This document shows, one piece after another, positions 7,146 to 14,861 of a stretch of DNA of 64,000 nucleotides. The notes beneath the pieces were generated by a model. The model saw only the letters and a list, made by a program, of their open reading frames with translations. It was not told where the DNA came from and searched no databases. Source of the stretch: Paramesorhizobium leguminum (GTDB lineage: Bacteria; Pseudomonadota; Alphaproteobacteria; Rhizobiales; Rhizobiaceae); assembly GCF_003217235.1 (NCBI RefSeq), contig NZ_QJTF01000014.1, forward strand, positions 1 through 64,000, written 5' to 3'. The translations under genes and the position numbers were made by a program. Within the stretch, counting starts at the first letter, position 1. Every line of letters begins with the position of its first letter.

Positions 7146-8474
7146 TCAGGCCGATAAGGCCATGCCGGACGAGTATTCAATGGATCTGAAGAGACGGTCT
7201 TCGGCTTTGAGACGTTGACGAATCTGGCCAATGCGCGACACACCGGCATTGTCTCCGCCGCCGCCAACCGCCTTGGCGAGCGCAAGGACAAAAAAGTCGC
7301 GCTGCGCGTTGCTGCCACCGATTTTCGGGAGGTTCGCCACCATTTTTTCAAGCACGCGCCGGTCAGCCGGCGCATCCAGTCCCGCCAGAATGCGCGCCAT
7401 CGGCGCGCCGATTTCCGCGGCGATGCGGGCCTGATCATCCGTCCCCATTGCCTTTGCATCTATCTGGGCGACGAGTTCTTCCACGCCGCGCCGGTCGCCG
7501 ACGGCGACCATTGCTGCGAGGTTGTGAAGAGCGGCGAAAATCAGCGTCGTATCTGTCCGGCGGCGGTAAGCGACTTCGGCGGCCTCCATCCAGCGGCTGC
7601 CGACATGTATCCCCGATTGCTCCATTCGCCACAGCAGCGAAACGGCATTCGCCATGTCACGGAAATCGTCGGTCTGTTGCGGGCGAACTTCATCGTCGTA
7701 AATTTGCAGGACGCGGTCGTGATCGCCGCGTTCCAGATGCAGCAAAGCGAGATGCCAGGCCATGTGGAAAGAGAAATTGTTGCAGCGCGACCAGGCCTTG
7801 CGGCTATTTTCCAGCCAGTCGATCCCTTCGGCGGTGTCGCCGCGCATTTCGAAGACATGCGAAACGGCGTGGAGGCCCCAGGAATCGTCGGGCTGCAGGC
7901 TTACAGCTCGCTGTCCAGCAGCGAGCGCCTCGTCGTAATATCCGTGTTCTTCAAGCGAGAAGGCATGGCATCCAAGAAAAAACCCGGCGGCCGGCGTACC
8001 AGACCCCAGACGATCAACGGCCCGCGTACTCGCCCCCAGCATGCCCGCGGCATCACCAAGCATGAAACGCAGCGCATGCGAGATCTTGAACGGAAGAAAG
8101 GCTGCACTGCGATCCTCGAAGCCATGGTCCAGAAGTTCCGCAGCATGCGCGAAGGAGCCGTTAACCGCGGCATCCAGGGCTTTGACAAGAATTCTCTCAT
8201 CCCCGGTGCCTCCGTCCTTGCTCGCCATTGCGGCGCGCGCGTCCTGGAAAGCGGCAGCGGCAGGTGCCGTAAGTTCAGACTTGGCGAGGATCAGGTTCGC
8301 AAAGCCCTTTAGCGCATGTCCAGCGACGTGATCCGGATCTGCAGTGAGCGTTGTTTGGAGTGCTGTACCGACGTTTGGGCGATGCGCTGCCAGACCGAAA
8401 ACGGCGCTTTCGAAGGCCCTTTGCGCTTCGTGGCTGTCAGTACTGGTCATGAGGCCGTAAGCATCGCGTTTCAT
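7146..8474 (-). CDS. Tetratricopeptide-repeat protein, TPR38-like
   Basis: 442 aa, no signal peptide. The helical repeat pattern of TPR proteins runs through most of the chain, and the centre carries the TPR38-like stretch DDSWGLHAVSHVFEMRGDT followed by SFHMAWHLALLHLERGD. Proteins of this type are cytoplasmic and of unknown function, and often sit beside metabolic genes. The ATG at 8474 has AGGGAG about 9 nt upstream. It is the first gene of the five-gene minus-strand operon that runs to 2668. A candidate ECF-type promoter lies at 8574-8542 and an inverted repeat overlaps it. Confidence 0.82.
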   Translation of the reverse strand: MKRDAYGLMTSTDSHEAQRAFESAVFGLAAHRPNVGTALQTTLTADPDHVAGHALKGFANLILAKSELTAPAAAAFQDARAAMASKDGGTGDERILVKALDAAVNGSFAHAAELLDHGFEDRSAAFLPFKISHALRFMLGDAAGMLGASTRAVDRLGSGTPAAGFFLGCHAFSLEEHGYYDEALAAGQRAVSLQPDDSWGLHAVSHVFEMRGDTAEGIDWLENSRKAWSRCNNFSFHMAWHLALLHLERGDHDRVLQIYDDEVRPQQTDDFRDMANAVSLLWRMEQSGIHVGSRWMEAAEVAYRRRTDTTLIFAALHNLAAMVAVGDRRGVEELVAQIDAKAMGTDDQARIAAEIGAPMARILAGLDAPADRRVLEKMVANLPKIGGSNAQRDFFVLALAKAVGGGGDNAGVSRIGQIRQRLKAEDRLFRSIEYSSGMALSA

Positions 8475-8536
8475 CCAAGTGCTCCCTGACGAAGGACGTC
8501 GGCAGGGAACCTATCGGGTCCACTGCTTGTCGTCTG

Positions 8537-8570
8537 ACAAACCCATTACGGGTGCACCGCAGTGGTTTGT
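8537..8570. promoter_or_regulatory. Inverted repeat, candidate TetR operator
   Basis: ACAAACC at 8537-8543 and GGTTTGT at 8564-8570 are exact reverse complements 20 nt apart, with a further pairing beyond one mismatch. The site lies between the divergent TPR-operon and tetR starts and overlaps the candidate promoter, so binding could repress the operon. The arm spacing is wide for a TetR operator. Confidence 0.35.
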
Positions 8571-8574
8571 TACA
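8542..8574 (-). promoter_or_regulatory. Weaker candidate ECF promoter of the TPR38 operon
   Basis: Read on the minus strand, TGTAACAA (8574-8567) matches exactly the -35 block of the two stronger promoters at 1084 and 9392. After one extra spacer base comes CCGTAATGG, which keeps CG.A.TGG of their -10 block. It lies about 65 nt upstream of the ATG at 8474. The shifted spacing and imperfect -10 make this tentative. Confidence 0.4.
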
Positions 8575-8727
8575 GGGAGGCTTTGATTTTTTGCCTCGAT
8601 GCGACCGTCTCAGACATCCAGCTGGCAGTAAGCGCAGTGCGGTTGCGTTTTAACTCGCTTGTTCTAAAATACACCACGAATTTCGAGGCCATTGTGTCTG
8701 CGGGATTAATTTTTTGAGAGGCTGACA

Positions 8728-9342
8728 ATGGCCCGGCCAAGAGAATTCGACGAGGAGAAGGTCCTGCTAAAAGCCGTGGAACAGTTTTGGGAACACGGAT
8801 ACGAAGCAACCTCAATCCGGGATCTCGCCACGGCGATGGGGCTGACCACTGCAAGCGTCTACAACGCGTTTGGCGACAAGCGAGCGGTATATCGCCGTGC
8901 CCTGGACTTTTATGTGGAGCGAAGCTTCGGGGATCGGGTGGGCCGGTTCGAACAGAAACCGCCGCGTGAGGCTATCGGCGCGTTTTTCGATGAAATTATC
9001 GACAGGTCACTCAACGACGCAAAACGAAGGGGCTGTATGCTCGTCAATTCCGCCCTGGAGGTTGCGCCGCACGATCCAGAGTTCCAGCGCGTTGTCGCTC
9101 ATGTTCTTGTGGAGGTGGAAGCATTCTTTCGACGTTGTATCGAGGCTGGTCAGGCAGACGAGACGATCAGCCGCGATCAAGCTGCGGACGACTTGGCCCG
9201 CACATTGCTCGGAACACTTCTGGGAATTCGGGTCCTGGCAAGAACACGACCGGAAAAGGATCTTCTCGAAGGTCTGATCAAACCCATTTTCACCCTTTTG
9301 GAACCACGCGCAGAACGAAAGCCGTACAATGCCCTGGTATAG
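8728..9342 (+). CDS. TetR family transcriptional regulator
   Basis: 204 aa, the usual length. Residues 1-55 form the DNA-binding domain: MARPREFDEEKVL, then the helix-turn-helix around TSIRDLATAMGLTTASVYNAFGDK. The C-terminal part is a ligand domain of the AcrR/YxaF-like sort with a cysteine in RRGCMLVNSALE, which is common in this subgroup. GAGAGG lies about 7 nt before the ATG. It is divergent from the TPR38 operon across a 253-bp region that contains an inverted repeat, so control of that operon (and of itself) is likely. The ligand is unknown. Confidence 0.88.
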   Translation: MARPREFDEEKVLLKAVEQFWEHGYEATSIRDLATAMGLTTASVYNAFGDKRAVYRRALDFYVERSFGDRVGRFEQKPPREAIGAFFDEIIDRSLNDAKRRGCMLVNSALEVAPHDPEFQRVVAHVLVEVEAFFRRCIEAGQADETISRDQAADDLARTLLGTLLGIRVLARTRPEKDLLEGLIKPIFTLLEPRAERKPYNALV

Positions 9343-9391
9343 CCGATCTCATGTCTCGAAAGCGGGACAGGCCAATAAATGGATGACGTTG

Positions 9392-9423
9392 TGTAACAAA
9401 GTCGAGTGTTTCGACGAATTGGT
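9392..9423 (+). promoter_or_regulatory. Candidate autoregulated ECF sigma promoter
   Basis: TGTAACAA at 9392-9399, 14-nt spacer, ACGAATTGGT at 9414-9423; identical blocks and spacing to 1084-1115. The -10 box ends only 9 nt before the sigma ATG at 9433, so the transcript would have a very short leader. Autoregulation is typical of ECF sigma genes. Confidence 0.72.
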
Positions 9424-9432
9424 CGGTATCGG

Positions 9433-9999
9433 ATGAAAAATCTGGCGCGCGAGGAAGAGTGGGCCTCCTGGATGCGCTCCGCAATGGCGGGCGACAGTAA
9501 GGCCTATCATAAACTGTTGAACGCAATCACTCCGTATATACGGGTAATGGCTCGCAAACGGTGTGAACAGTTCGGCGCGCCGGCGAGCGAGGCTGAGGAC
9601 GTGGTGCAGGAAGTGCTGCTGGCAATCCATCTAAAGCGGGGAACATGGGACATTGCGCGACCATTGGGGCCCTGGATTTCGGCGATCGTGCGCAACAAGC
9701 TCATCGATAGCCTGCGGCGACGAGGCCGCAATATCAATGTGCCGCTGGAGGACGTTATCGCCTCACTGGAAAGTGACGAACGTGTCAGCGTGTCCGACCG
9801 TATCGATATAGAACGGATTCTTGGTCGATTGAAAGATCCGCAACGCACGATCGTTCGGTCAATTTCGATCGAAGGGGTCAGTGTGCGTCAAACGGCGGAA
9901 CAATTGAAGATGACCGAAGTGGCGGTTCGCGTCTCGCTGCATCGGGCTTTGAAAGCGTTGGCCGCTTTTTATTCGGAGCGAGCCAATGAAAACGGATGA
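9433..9999 (+). CDS. ECF RNA polymerase sigma factor (SigF/NrsF type)
   Basis: 188 aa from the ATG at 9433; a GTG at 9406 in frame falls inside the promoter and is rejected. Region 2 is seen in EAEDVVQEVLLAIH and in the DNA-facing PWISAIVRNKLIDSLRRR. Region 4 is seen in DPQRTIVRSISIEGVSVRQTA-type sequence and the helix-turn-helix AVRVSLHRALKAL. There is no region 3, as expected for group 4 sigma factors. It is followed by an NrsF-type membrane protein, the known anti-sigma partner of Caulobacter SigF, which responds to chromium and cadmium. The shared promoter motif makes the DoxX/YHS operon a likely target. Confidence 0.9.
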   Translation: MKNLAREEEWASWMRSAMAGDSKAYHKLLNAITPYIRVMARKRCEQFGAPASEAEDVVQEVLLAIHLKRGTWDIARPLGPWISAIVRNKLIDSLRRRGRNINVPLEDVIASLESDERVSVSDRIDIERILGRLKDPQRTIVRSISIEGVSVRQTAEQLKMTEVAVRVSLHRALKALAAFYSERANENG

Positions 10000-10132
10000 T
10001 CTGAGCGCCAGGCCCCAGTTCGACACGTTGCTCAACCGGTTGCGCGCGACCGAGGAATGGCAGTATGTCGAGCGAGAGGTTGAAATCCGTCTGCGGATGC
10101 GAGACCTGGGTACCAGGATGGGCAGAGTGTAA
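9986..10132 (+). CDS. Possible 48-aa linker peptide between sigma and anti-sigma genes
   Basis: The ATG at 9986 lies inside the 3' end of the sigma gene, in another frame, so translation could be coupled. The peptide starts MKTDDLSARPQF and is highly charged (EEWQYVEREVEIRLRMRD). Its first residues imitate the start of the next gene product (MRTDDL), which suggests that this may be the remnant of a partial duplication of the anti-sigma start. No family recognised. Confidence 0.35.
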   Translation: MKTDDLSARPQFDTLLNRLRATEEWQYVEREVEIRLRMRDLGTRMGRV

Positions 10133-10166
10133 TCGCTTATTTTGTTGCGAGCAGGAAAGAAGTCGC

Positions 10167-10802
10167 GTGAGAACAGACGACCTGATCAATCTGATTGCGC
10201 AGGACACCCGACCGCCGGTCGAAGTCTCGAAAGCGCTTTTGCTTGCTCTTGTCATGGGAGCCGCGACATCGTGCGTGCTGTTTTTTGCCGTTTTGGGATT
10301 TCGCCCTGACGTCGCGGACGCTATCGAGACTGGGCGATTTGCATTCAAATTCCTGGTCACGCTCTCGCTTTTTTCGATCGCTTCGTCATTGTTGAGCGCC
10401 ATGGTCCGTCCGGGCCAAGGGGCGACCGCCCGACGTTGGCTGTTGCTTCTCGTTCCGATCCTGCTGCTTGGAGCCGTGATCGTAGAGTTGATTGTTACGC
10501 CATCCGGTTTGTGGGGCGTCCGGCTCATCGGCAGCAATGCCGTGCATTGCCTGATCGTGATCCCGCTTCTGTCTTTCTTTCCAGGCGTGTTTTTATTTCG
10601 GGCCATGAGAAACGGGGCTCCGGACAATCCGGGACAGGCCGGCGCCATCGCCGCGCTGGCGTCAGCCGGAATTGCGGCCACCCTCTATGCCTCCAACTGT
10701 CCCGACGACAGCCCTTTGTTTGTGGCCATATGGTATTCAGCCGCGACCCTGGCAGTCGTTGCGATTGGATATTTCGCAGGTCTCCGCTTTCTTCGGTGGT
10801 AG
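10167..10802 (+). CDS. NrsF-family (DUF1109) membrane anti-sigma factor
   Basis: 211 aa from the GTG at 10167, with AGGAAAG about 9 nt upstream. The N-terminus RTDDLINLIAQD is the typical NrsF/DUF1109 opening. Six membrane segments follow (about residues 20-43, 60-80, 90-110, 125-145, 155-173 and 185-207). NrsF-type proteins hold their ECF sigma factor at the membrane and release it on metal stress; conserved cysteines are thought to sense it. Here C31 (SCVLFF), C129 (VHCLIV) and C177 (SNCPDD) are candidates. The gene lies downstream of the sigma gene with an unusual 170-nt gap holding a small ORF. Confidence 0.82.
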   Translation: MRTDDLINLIAQDTRPPVEVSKALLLALVMGAATSCVLFFAVLGFRPDVADAIETGRFAFKFLVTLSLFSIASSLLSAMVRPGQGATARRWLLLLVPILLLGAVIVELIVTPSGLWGVRLIGSNAVHCLIVIPLLSFFPGVFLFRAMRNGAPDNPGQAGAIAALASAGIAATLYASNCPDDSPLFVAIWYSAATLAVVAIGYFAGLRFLRW

Positions 10803-10839
10803 CCCCTGCCGTTTCCCGAACCATCATCAGCGAAAGGCA

Positions 10840-11268
10840 ATGAGCATGGATGTCACGATCTACCACAACCCGGCCTGCGGAACGTCCCGTAACACGTTAG
10901 CGCTGATCCGCGCGGCGGGCATTGAACCGGCCGTGATCGAATATCTCAAGGAACCGCCGACGCGCGAGCAGCTTGCGAAGCTGATTTCGGACGCGGGGCT
11001 GAATGTTCGGCAGGCGATCCGTGAGAAGGGCACACCCTATGCCGAACTCGGGCTCGATAATCCTGAACTGACTGATGAACGGTTGCTCGACGCCATGATT
11101 GCCACCCCGATCCTGATCAACCGGCCATTTGTCGTGACACCGCTCGGCACAAGGCTGGCGCGTCCGTCGGAACTCGTTCTCGATATTTTGCCGGAGACGT
11201 TCAAAGGACCTTTCTTCAAGGAAGACGGCGAGCAGGTTCTGGACCCGGAAGGAAAGCGCATCGCCTGA
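10840..11268 (+). CDS. arsC: Arsenate reductase, glutaredoxin-dependent
   Basis: 142 aa, typical length. The ATG at 10840 has AAAGG upstream; the frame extends further 5' only into the preceding gene. The catalytic cysteine is C13 in YHNPACGTSRN, and the conserved NRPFVVTPLGTRLARP block with the arginines of the anion-binding triad is present. The enzyme reduces arsenate to arsenite using glutathione and glutaredoxin in the cytoplasm. It lies 37 nt after the anti-sigma gene, perhaps in the same transcript, and is convergent with an MFS transporter gene. No arsR or arsB is visible. Confidence 0.93.
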   Translation: MSMDVTIYHNPACGTSRNTLALIRAAGIEPAVIEYLKEPPTREQLAKLISDAGLNVRQAIREKGTPYAELGLDNPELTDERLLDAMIATPILINRPFVVTPLGTRLARPSELVLDILPETFKGPFFKEDGEQVLDPEGKRIA

Positions 11269-11341
11269 TACATTCCCCGCGTTGTACACGGAATATCTGC
11301 ATCCAGCGGATCTTGAGGCCCTGCGCCCGGCTTTCTCGAAG

Positions 11342-12592
11342 TCAATTTGACGTGTCGGCGGTTTGCTTCGCCGCCACTGCGACGGCGGCAAAGGCAACGA
11401 TGCCGATGGAGCCAAGGGCGGCGTTCGCCAGGAGCGAAGCACTTATGCCCAACTGCTCCATCGCCGCCGCAAAGACGAAGGGGGCGGCGGCACCGGCAAC
11501 CAGCCTTGCCGCTGCCATTTTGCCGGTGAGCGCGCCGTAACCCTCCGATCCGAACAGATATAAAGGCAAGCTGCCCTGTGCGATGCTGTTGATGCCCGAT
11601 CCGAGGCCGAGGCAAAGCGAGAAGGCGACGGCCCCCGGAAGCTGACCGCCGGACAGCGCCAGAATAACGATGCCGAAGACCATGAGCGCCGCTGATATGA
11701 CAGCCAGGCCCGGTGGAGCCAGCCGCGTGCCGAAAATCATGTTGATCAGGCGGCTTAAGACCTGCGCCGGACCGAATAGCGAACCGATGACGACGGCGGC
11801 GCTTCCAAGACCAAGCGTACCCAGCATCGGCACCATATGCGCAAGCATCGAGGTCAGGGTGAAACCCAGAAATGCAAAAACAGCTGACACAATGACGACC
11901 GCACCGCGCCGCCGCTCCGGCGGGATTGCGCCGGCAACAGACTCCCGCAGCGGTTTTTGTCCTCCAGCTACGGCGGCCTTTCCAGTCCGCCTGATCCAAA
12001 GGTGCAGCGGCAGGCAGACGAAAAGATTCAGCCCAGCATAGGCGAGATAAATTTCGCGCCAGGACATATAGCTCAGCAACGTCGCCGAAATCGGCCAGAA
12101 AATCGTGGAGGCAAAGCCGGCGATAAGCGTGAGATAGGTAATGCTTCTTGAGGCGGACCGGGGCTCGGCTTCCACCAGCGCAGCGAAAGCGGCCTGATAC
12201 TGGACCATGCCGGATGACATCTCCAGCAGGACGATCGCGAGCGCAAAGATCGCCGTAGACGGCGACCAAGCACAGAGGATCAGGGTCAGAGCAGACAGGA
12301 CCGAGCCGATTGCCATCACAGTCGCAGCACCGATGCGGTCCAATTGCCTGCCGATGTAGGGCGCTGTCAAACCGCCGGCGAACAGCGACACGGAGAAGAC
12401 GGCAAAGACCTGCGCCAGGGTCAGGCCGAAATCGGCCGCTATTCCAGGTGCCAGGATGCTGAAGCTGTAATAGAGGCTACCATATCCGATGATTTGGGTG
12501 AGGCCGAGCGCGCAGACGGTGCCGACGGGTACCTTCGGGTTAGGCAAGGGACAAATCCTCGCTGGGAGTAACTTCTGTTGTACAGCACGCAT
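11342..12592 (-). CDS. MFS transporter, possibly ArsK-like
   Basis: About 416 aa with 12 membrane segments and a central cytoplasmic loop (RRTGKAAVAGGQKPLRESVAG). The motif-A-like region after helix 2 reads APYIGRQLDRIG. The opening GLTQIIGYGSLYYSFSILAPGIA resembles a group of proteobacterial MFS exporters that includes the arsenite exporter ArsK; arsC lies immediately beside it, convergent. The link to arsenic is inference. The ATG at 12592 is preferred over 12631 because the extra residues are not transporter-like, though neither has a strong RBS. It lies downstream of hiuH in the same direction and might instead export or import a purine intermediate. Confidence 0.75.
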   Translation of the reverse strand: MRAVQQKLLPARICPLPNPKVPVGTVCALGLTQIIGYGSLYYSFSILAPGIAADFGLTLAQVFAVFSVSLFAGGLTAPYIGRQLDRIGAATVMAIGSVLSALTLILCAWSPSTAIFALAIVLLEMSSGMVQYQAAFAALVEAEPRSASRSITYLTLIAGFASTIFWPISATLLSYMSWREIYLAYAGLNLFVCLPLHLWIRRTGKAAVAGGQKPLRESVAGAIPPERRRGAVVIVSAVFAFLGFTLTSMLAHMVPMLGTLGLGSAAVVIGSLFGPAQVLSRLINMIFGTRLAPPGLAVISAALMVFGIVILALSGGQLPGAVAFSLCLGLGSGINSIAQGSLPLYLFGSEGYGALTGKMAAARLVAGAAAPFVFAAAMEQLGISASLLANAALGSIGIVAFAAVAVAAKQTADTSN

Positions 12593-12661
12593 CGAACCGC
12601 TCGATGCTTTCCGGGTGTTGGAATGCCTCATACAGCAGTTTTCCGCAACCAGGTCCGCTGT

Positions 12662-13018
12662 TTAGCTTCCGCGATATGTCGAGTAGCCAAATGGCGAAAG
12701 CAGGAGGGGAACGTGATAGTGCGCCTGCTCATCGCTAATGCCGAAGCGGATCGGGATCACATCCAGAAAGGGTGGTTCGGAAATCGCAAATCCCTGGCGC
12801 CGCAGATATTGCCCGGCATGGAAGACGAGTTCGTACTCGCCCGTGCGGAAATCCGCACCGGAGAGGATCGGGCCGCCGTCGATGCGTCCGTCGCTGTTGG
12901 TCACGACGCTCTTCACCTTTTCCCGCGCCTCGCCCGTCAGGCGATAGAGGTCGATATGCAACCCCTCGGCGGGAATTCCGAGGGCCGTATCCAGAACATG
13001 CGTCGTCAGTCCGGTCAT
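12662..13018 (-). CDS. hiuH: 5-hydroxyisourate hydrolase
   Basis: 118 aa, transthyretin-like. The start at 13018 ([12 protein letters not shown]) is chosen because GGAG lies about 9 nt upstream; an ATG 15 nt earlier lacks an RBS. The family features are the N-terminal THVLDTALG and the C-terminal tetrapeptide YRGS, which ends the protein and forms part of the active site. It hydrolyses 5-hydroxyisourate, the product of urate oxidation, to OHCU. It stands at the end of the xdh-puuD-uraD gene series on the minus strand, 28 nt after uraD. Confidence 0.94.
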   Translation of the reverse strand: MTGLTTHVLDTALGIPAEGLHIDLYRLTGEAREKVKSVVTNSDGRIDGGPILSGADFRTGEYELVFHAGQYLRRQGFAISEPPFLDVIPIRFGISDEQAHYHVPLLLSPFGYSTYRGS

Positions 13019-13046
13019 GGATTTGGGCTCCATATATCGTTCAGGT

Positions 13047-13565
13047 TTAGGGAAGCATGGAAGAAAGGCGTAAGCGCGCGATCTTTTCGACCTCAGCCGT
13101 CGCGGTCGAAAATTCCTCGTGGCGGCTGTTGCCGATCCGCCTTTCGAAGGCGGCGAGGATGGCATCCCTATCGAGGCCCTTCACCGCGATGATGAAGGGG
13201 AAGCCGAATTTTTCGACATAGGCCGTATTGAGCGCGGTGAAGCGGGCATGCTCGGTGGGGCTCAGGCGGTCGAGGCCGGCGCCGGACTGTTCCTCCCGGC
13301 TGTCCCGCGTCAGTTCGCCCGATATCGCCAGCCGCCCCGCCAGGTCGGGATGGGCGCACAGCACACCGAGACGTTCCTCATCGCTAGCCGCCCGGAAGCT
13401 GGCGACGAGCGCCGCATGCACATGGCTGGCGGTGAGGGCGCCGGTCACGAGGCTGGCAGCATAGGCTCGTTCCGCGATAAAGGGCGAGTGCTCGAAGACG
13501 CCGCCGAAACGGGAGACGAATTGCTGGCGCGAGATACCGGGGGCATTGATGTCAGTGTCCGGCAT
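13047..13565 (-). CDS. uraD: OHCU decarboxylase
   Basis: 172 aa. Two ATGs stand 6 nt apart; AAGGAG lies 2 nt from the first (13571) but 8 nt from the second (13565), so I use the second. Conserved parts are HPDLAGR, the EEQSGAGLD segment and [18 protein letters not shown] near the C-terminus, all typical of 2-oxo-4-hydroxy-4-carboxy-5-ureidoimidazoline decarboxylase. The enzyme produces (S)-allantoin. The gene overlaps the 3' end of puuD by 14 nt and is followed by hiuH, so the two steps after urate oxidation are co-transcribed with the oxidase. Confidence 0.95.
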   Translation of the reverse strand: MPDTDINAPGISRQQFVSRFGGVFEHSPFIAERAYAASLVTGALTASHVHAALVASFRAASDEERLGVLCAHPDLAGRLAISGELTRDSREEQSGAGLDRLSPTEHARFTALNTAYVEKFGFPFIIAVKGLDRDAILAAFERRIGNSRHEEFSTATAEVEKIARLRLSSMLP

Positions 13566-14817
13566 CCGCATTCTCCTTCTTCGGCTCGTTGACCGAGGAT
13601 TCATACCAGGCGACGAGCACCGCGCGCTCCTGCGGCGTGATGCCGGTGACGTTGCCCGGCGGCATGGCATGGCTACGGCCTGCCTGCAGATATATTTCAC
13701 GGGCATGGGCGGCGATCTGGCCGTCCGTTTCCAGTTTCACCGATTTCGGCGTGAAATGCACCCCTTCCCAGACCGGTTCGGCGGCGTGGCACATGGCGCA
13801 GCGCGTCTGGACCACATCGCGAGCGTTGGCGAAGTGGGCATCATCGGCAAAACGCTGCTGGATGGGGGAGAGCGCGGCTGCCTTTTCCCGCTGTTCGCCG
13901 GTCAGCACCTTGGGCACGGTGGAAAGCCACATGATGATGATGAAAAGGATCGCCGTCACGAGCCATGTCCAGGTCGGCTCCCCTTTGCGGGCATGGATTG
14001 TGTTGAACCAGTGGCGGATGGTGACGCCCATCAGGAAAACCATGGCCGCGATGACCCAGTTGAACTGCGTGGCGAAGGCCAGCGGATAGTGGTTCGACAG
14101 CATGAAGAAGATGACGGGCAGCGTCAGATAATTGTTGTGCAGCGAGCGCTGCTTGGCGATGCGCCCGTATTTCGGGTCGGGCGTCCGCCCCGCGATGAGG
14201 TCGGCGACGACGATCTTCTGGTTGGGAATGATGATCAGGAACACATTCGCCGACATGATGGTGGCGGTGAAGGCGCCCAGATGCAGGAAGGCGGCGCGGC
14301 CGGAGAATACCTGCGTATACCCCCACGCCATCGCCACCAGCGCGGCGTAAAGCACTGCCATCAGCCCCCATGTGTGGTTGCCGAGCGGTGACTTGCAGAG
14401 GAAATCGTAAAACAGCCAGCCTATGGCGAGCGATGCGAGCGACAGAAAAATGGCCTGAACCTGAGTGAGATCCAGCACCGAACGGTCGATGAGAAACAGA
14501 TCCGCGCTGCCGTAATAGACGATGCAGAGCATGGCGAAGCCGGACAGCCAAGTGGCGTAGCTTTCCCATTTGAACCATGTCAGATGCTCCGGCAGCTGCG
14601 GCGGCGCGACCAGATATTTCTGGATGTGGTAGAACCCGCCGCCATGCACCTGCCACTCCTCGCCATAGGCCCCAGGCGGCAGATGCGCCCGTTTGACGAG
14701 CCCCAGGTCGAGCGCGATGAAATAGAAGGATGAGCCGATCCAGGCGATGGCGGTCGTCACATGCAGCCAGCGGACGGCAAAGGCCATCCATTCCCATGCG
14801 ATCGCATATTCATACAT
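13552..14817 (-). CDS. puuD: Membrane-bound urate oxidase with cytochrome c domain
   Basis: 421 aa. Residues 1-310 hold about eight membrane segments (the first at AVRWLHVTTAIAWIG, with a histidine suited to haem or metal binding). The C-terminal 110 residues are a periplasmic cytochrome c domain with the haem motif C340-A-M-C-H344 and a probable distal methionine at about 380 (AMPPGN). This is the PuuD type of urate hydroxylase, known from Agrobacterium, which passes electrons to the respiratory chain instead of making hydrogen peroxide. No soluble uricase gene is seen, so this enzyme probably carries the step alone. It starts 44 nt after xdhC. Confidence 0.94.
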   Translation of the reverse strand: MYEYAIAWEWMAFAVRWLHVTTAIAWIGSSFYFIALDLGLVKRAHLPPGAYGEEWQVHGGGFYHIQKYLVAPPQLPEHLTWFKWESYATWLSGFAMLCIVYYGSADLFLIDRSVLDLTQVQAIFLSLASLAIGWLFYDFLCKSPLGNHTWGLMAVLYAALVAMAWGYTQVFSGRAAFLHLGAFTATIMSANVFLIIIPNQKIVVADLIAGRTPDPKYGRIAKQRSLHNNYLTLPVIFFMLSNHYPLAFATQFNWVIAAMVFLMGVTIRHWFNTIHARKGEPTWTWLVTAILFIIIMWLSTVPKVLTGEQREKAAALSPIQQRFADDAHFANARDVVQTRCAMCHAAEPVWEGVHFTPKSVKLETDGQIAAHAREIYLQAGRSHAMPPGNVTGITPQERAVLVAWYESSVNEPKKENADAGH

Positions 14818-14861
14818 GAAGGAGGTTCCCCTTATTATTTTTATTTCGACGGAATTCCCGG

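Noticed and set aside
9406-9432. GTG start at 9406 for the sigma factor
   Set aside because: Lies between the -35 and -10 blocks of the sigma promoter.
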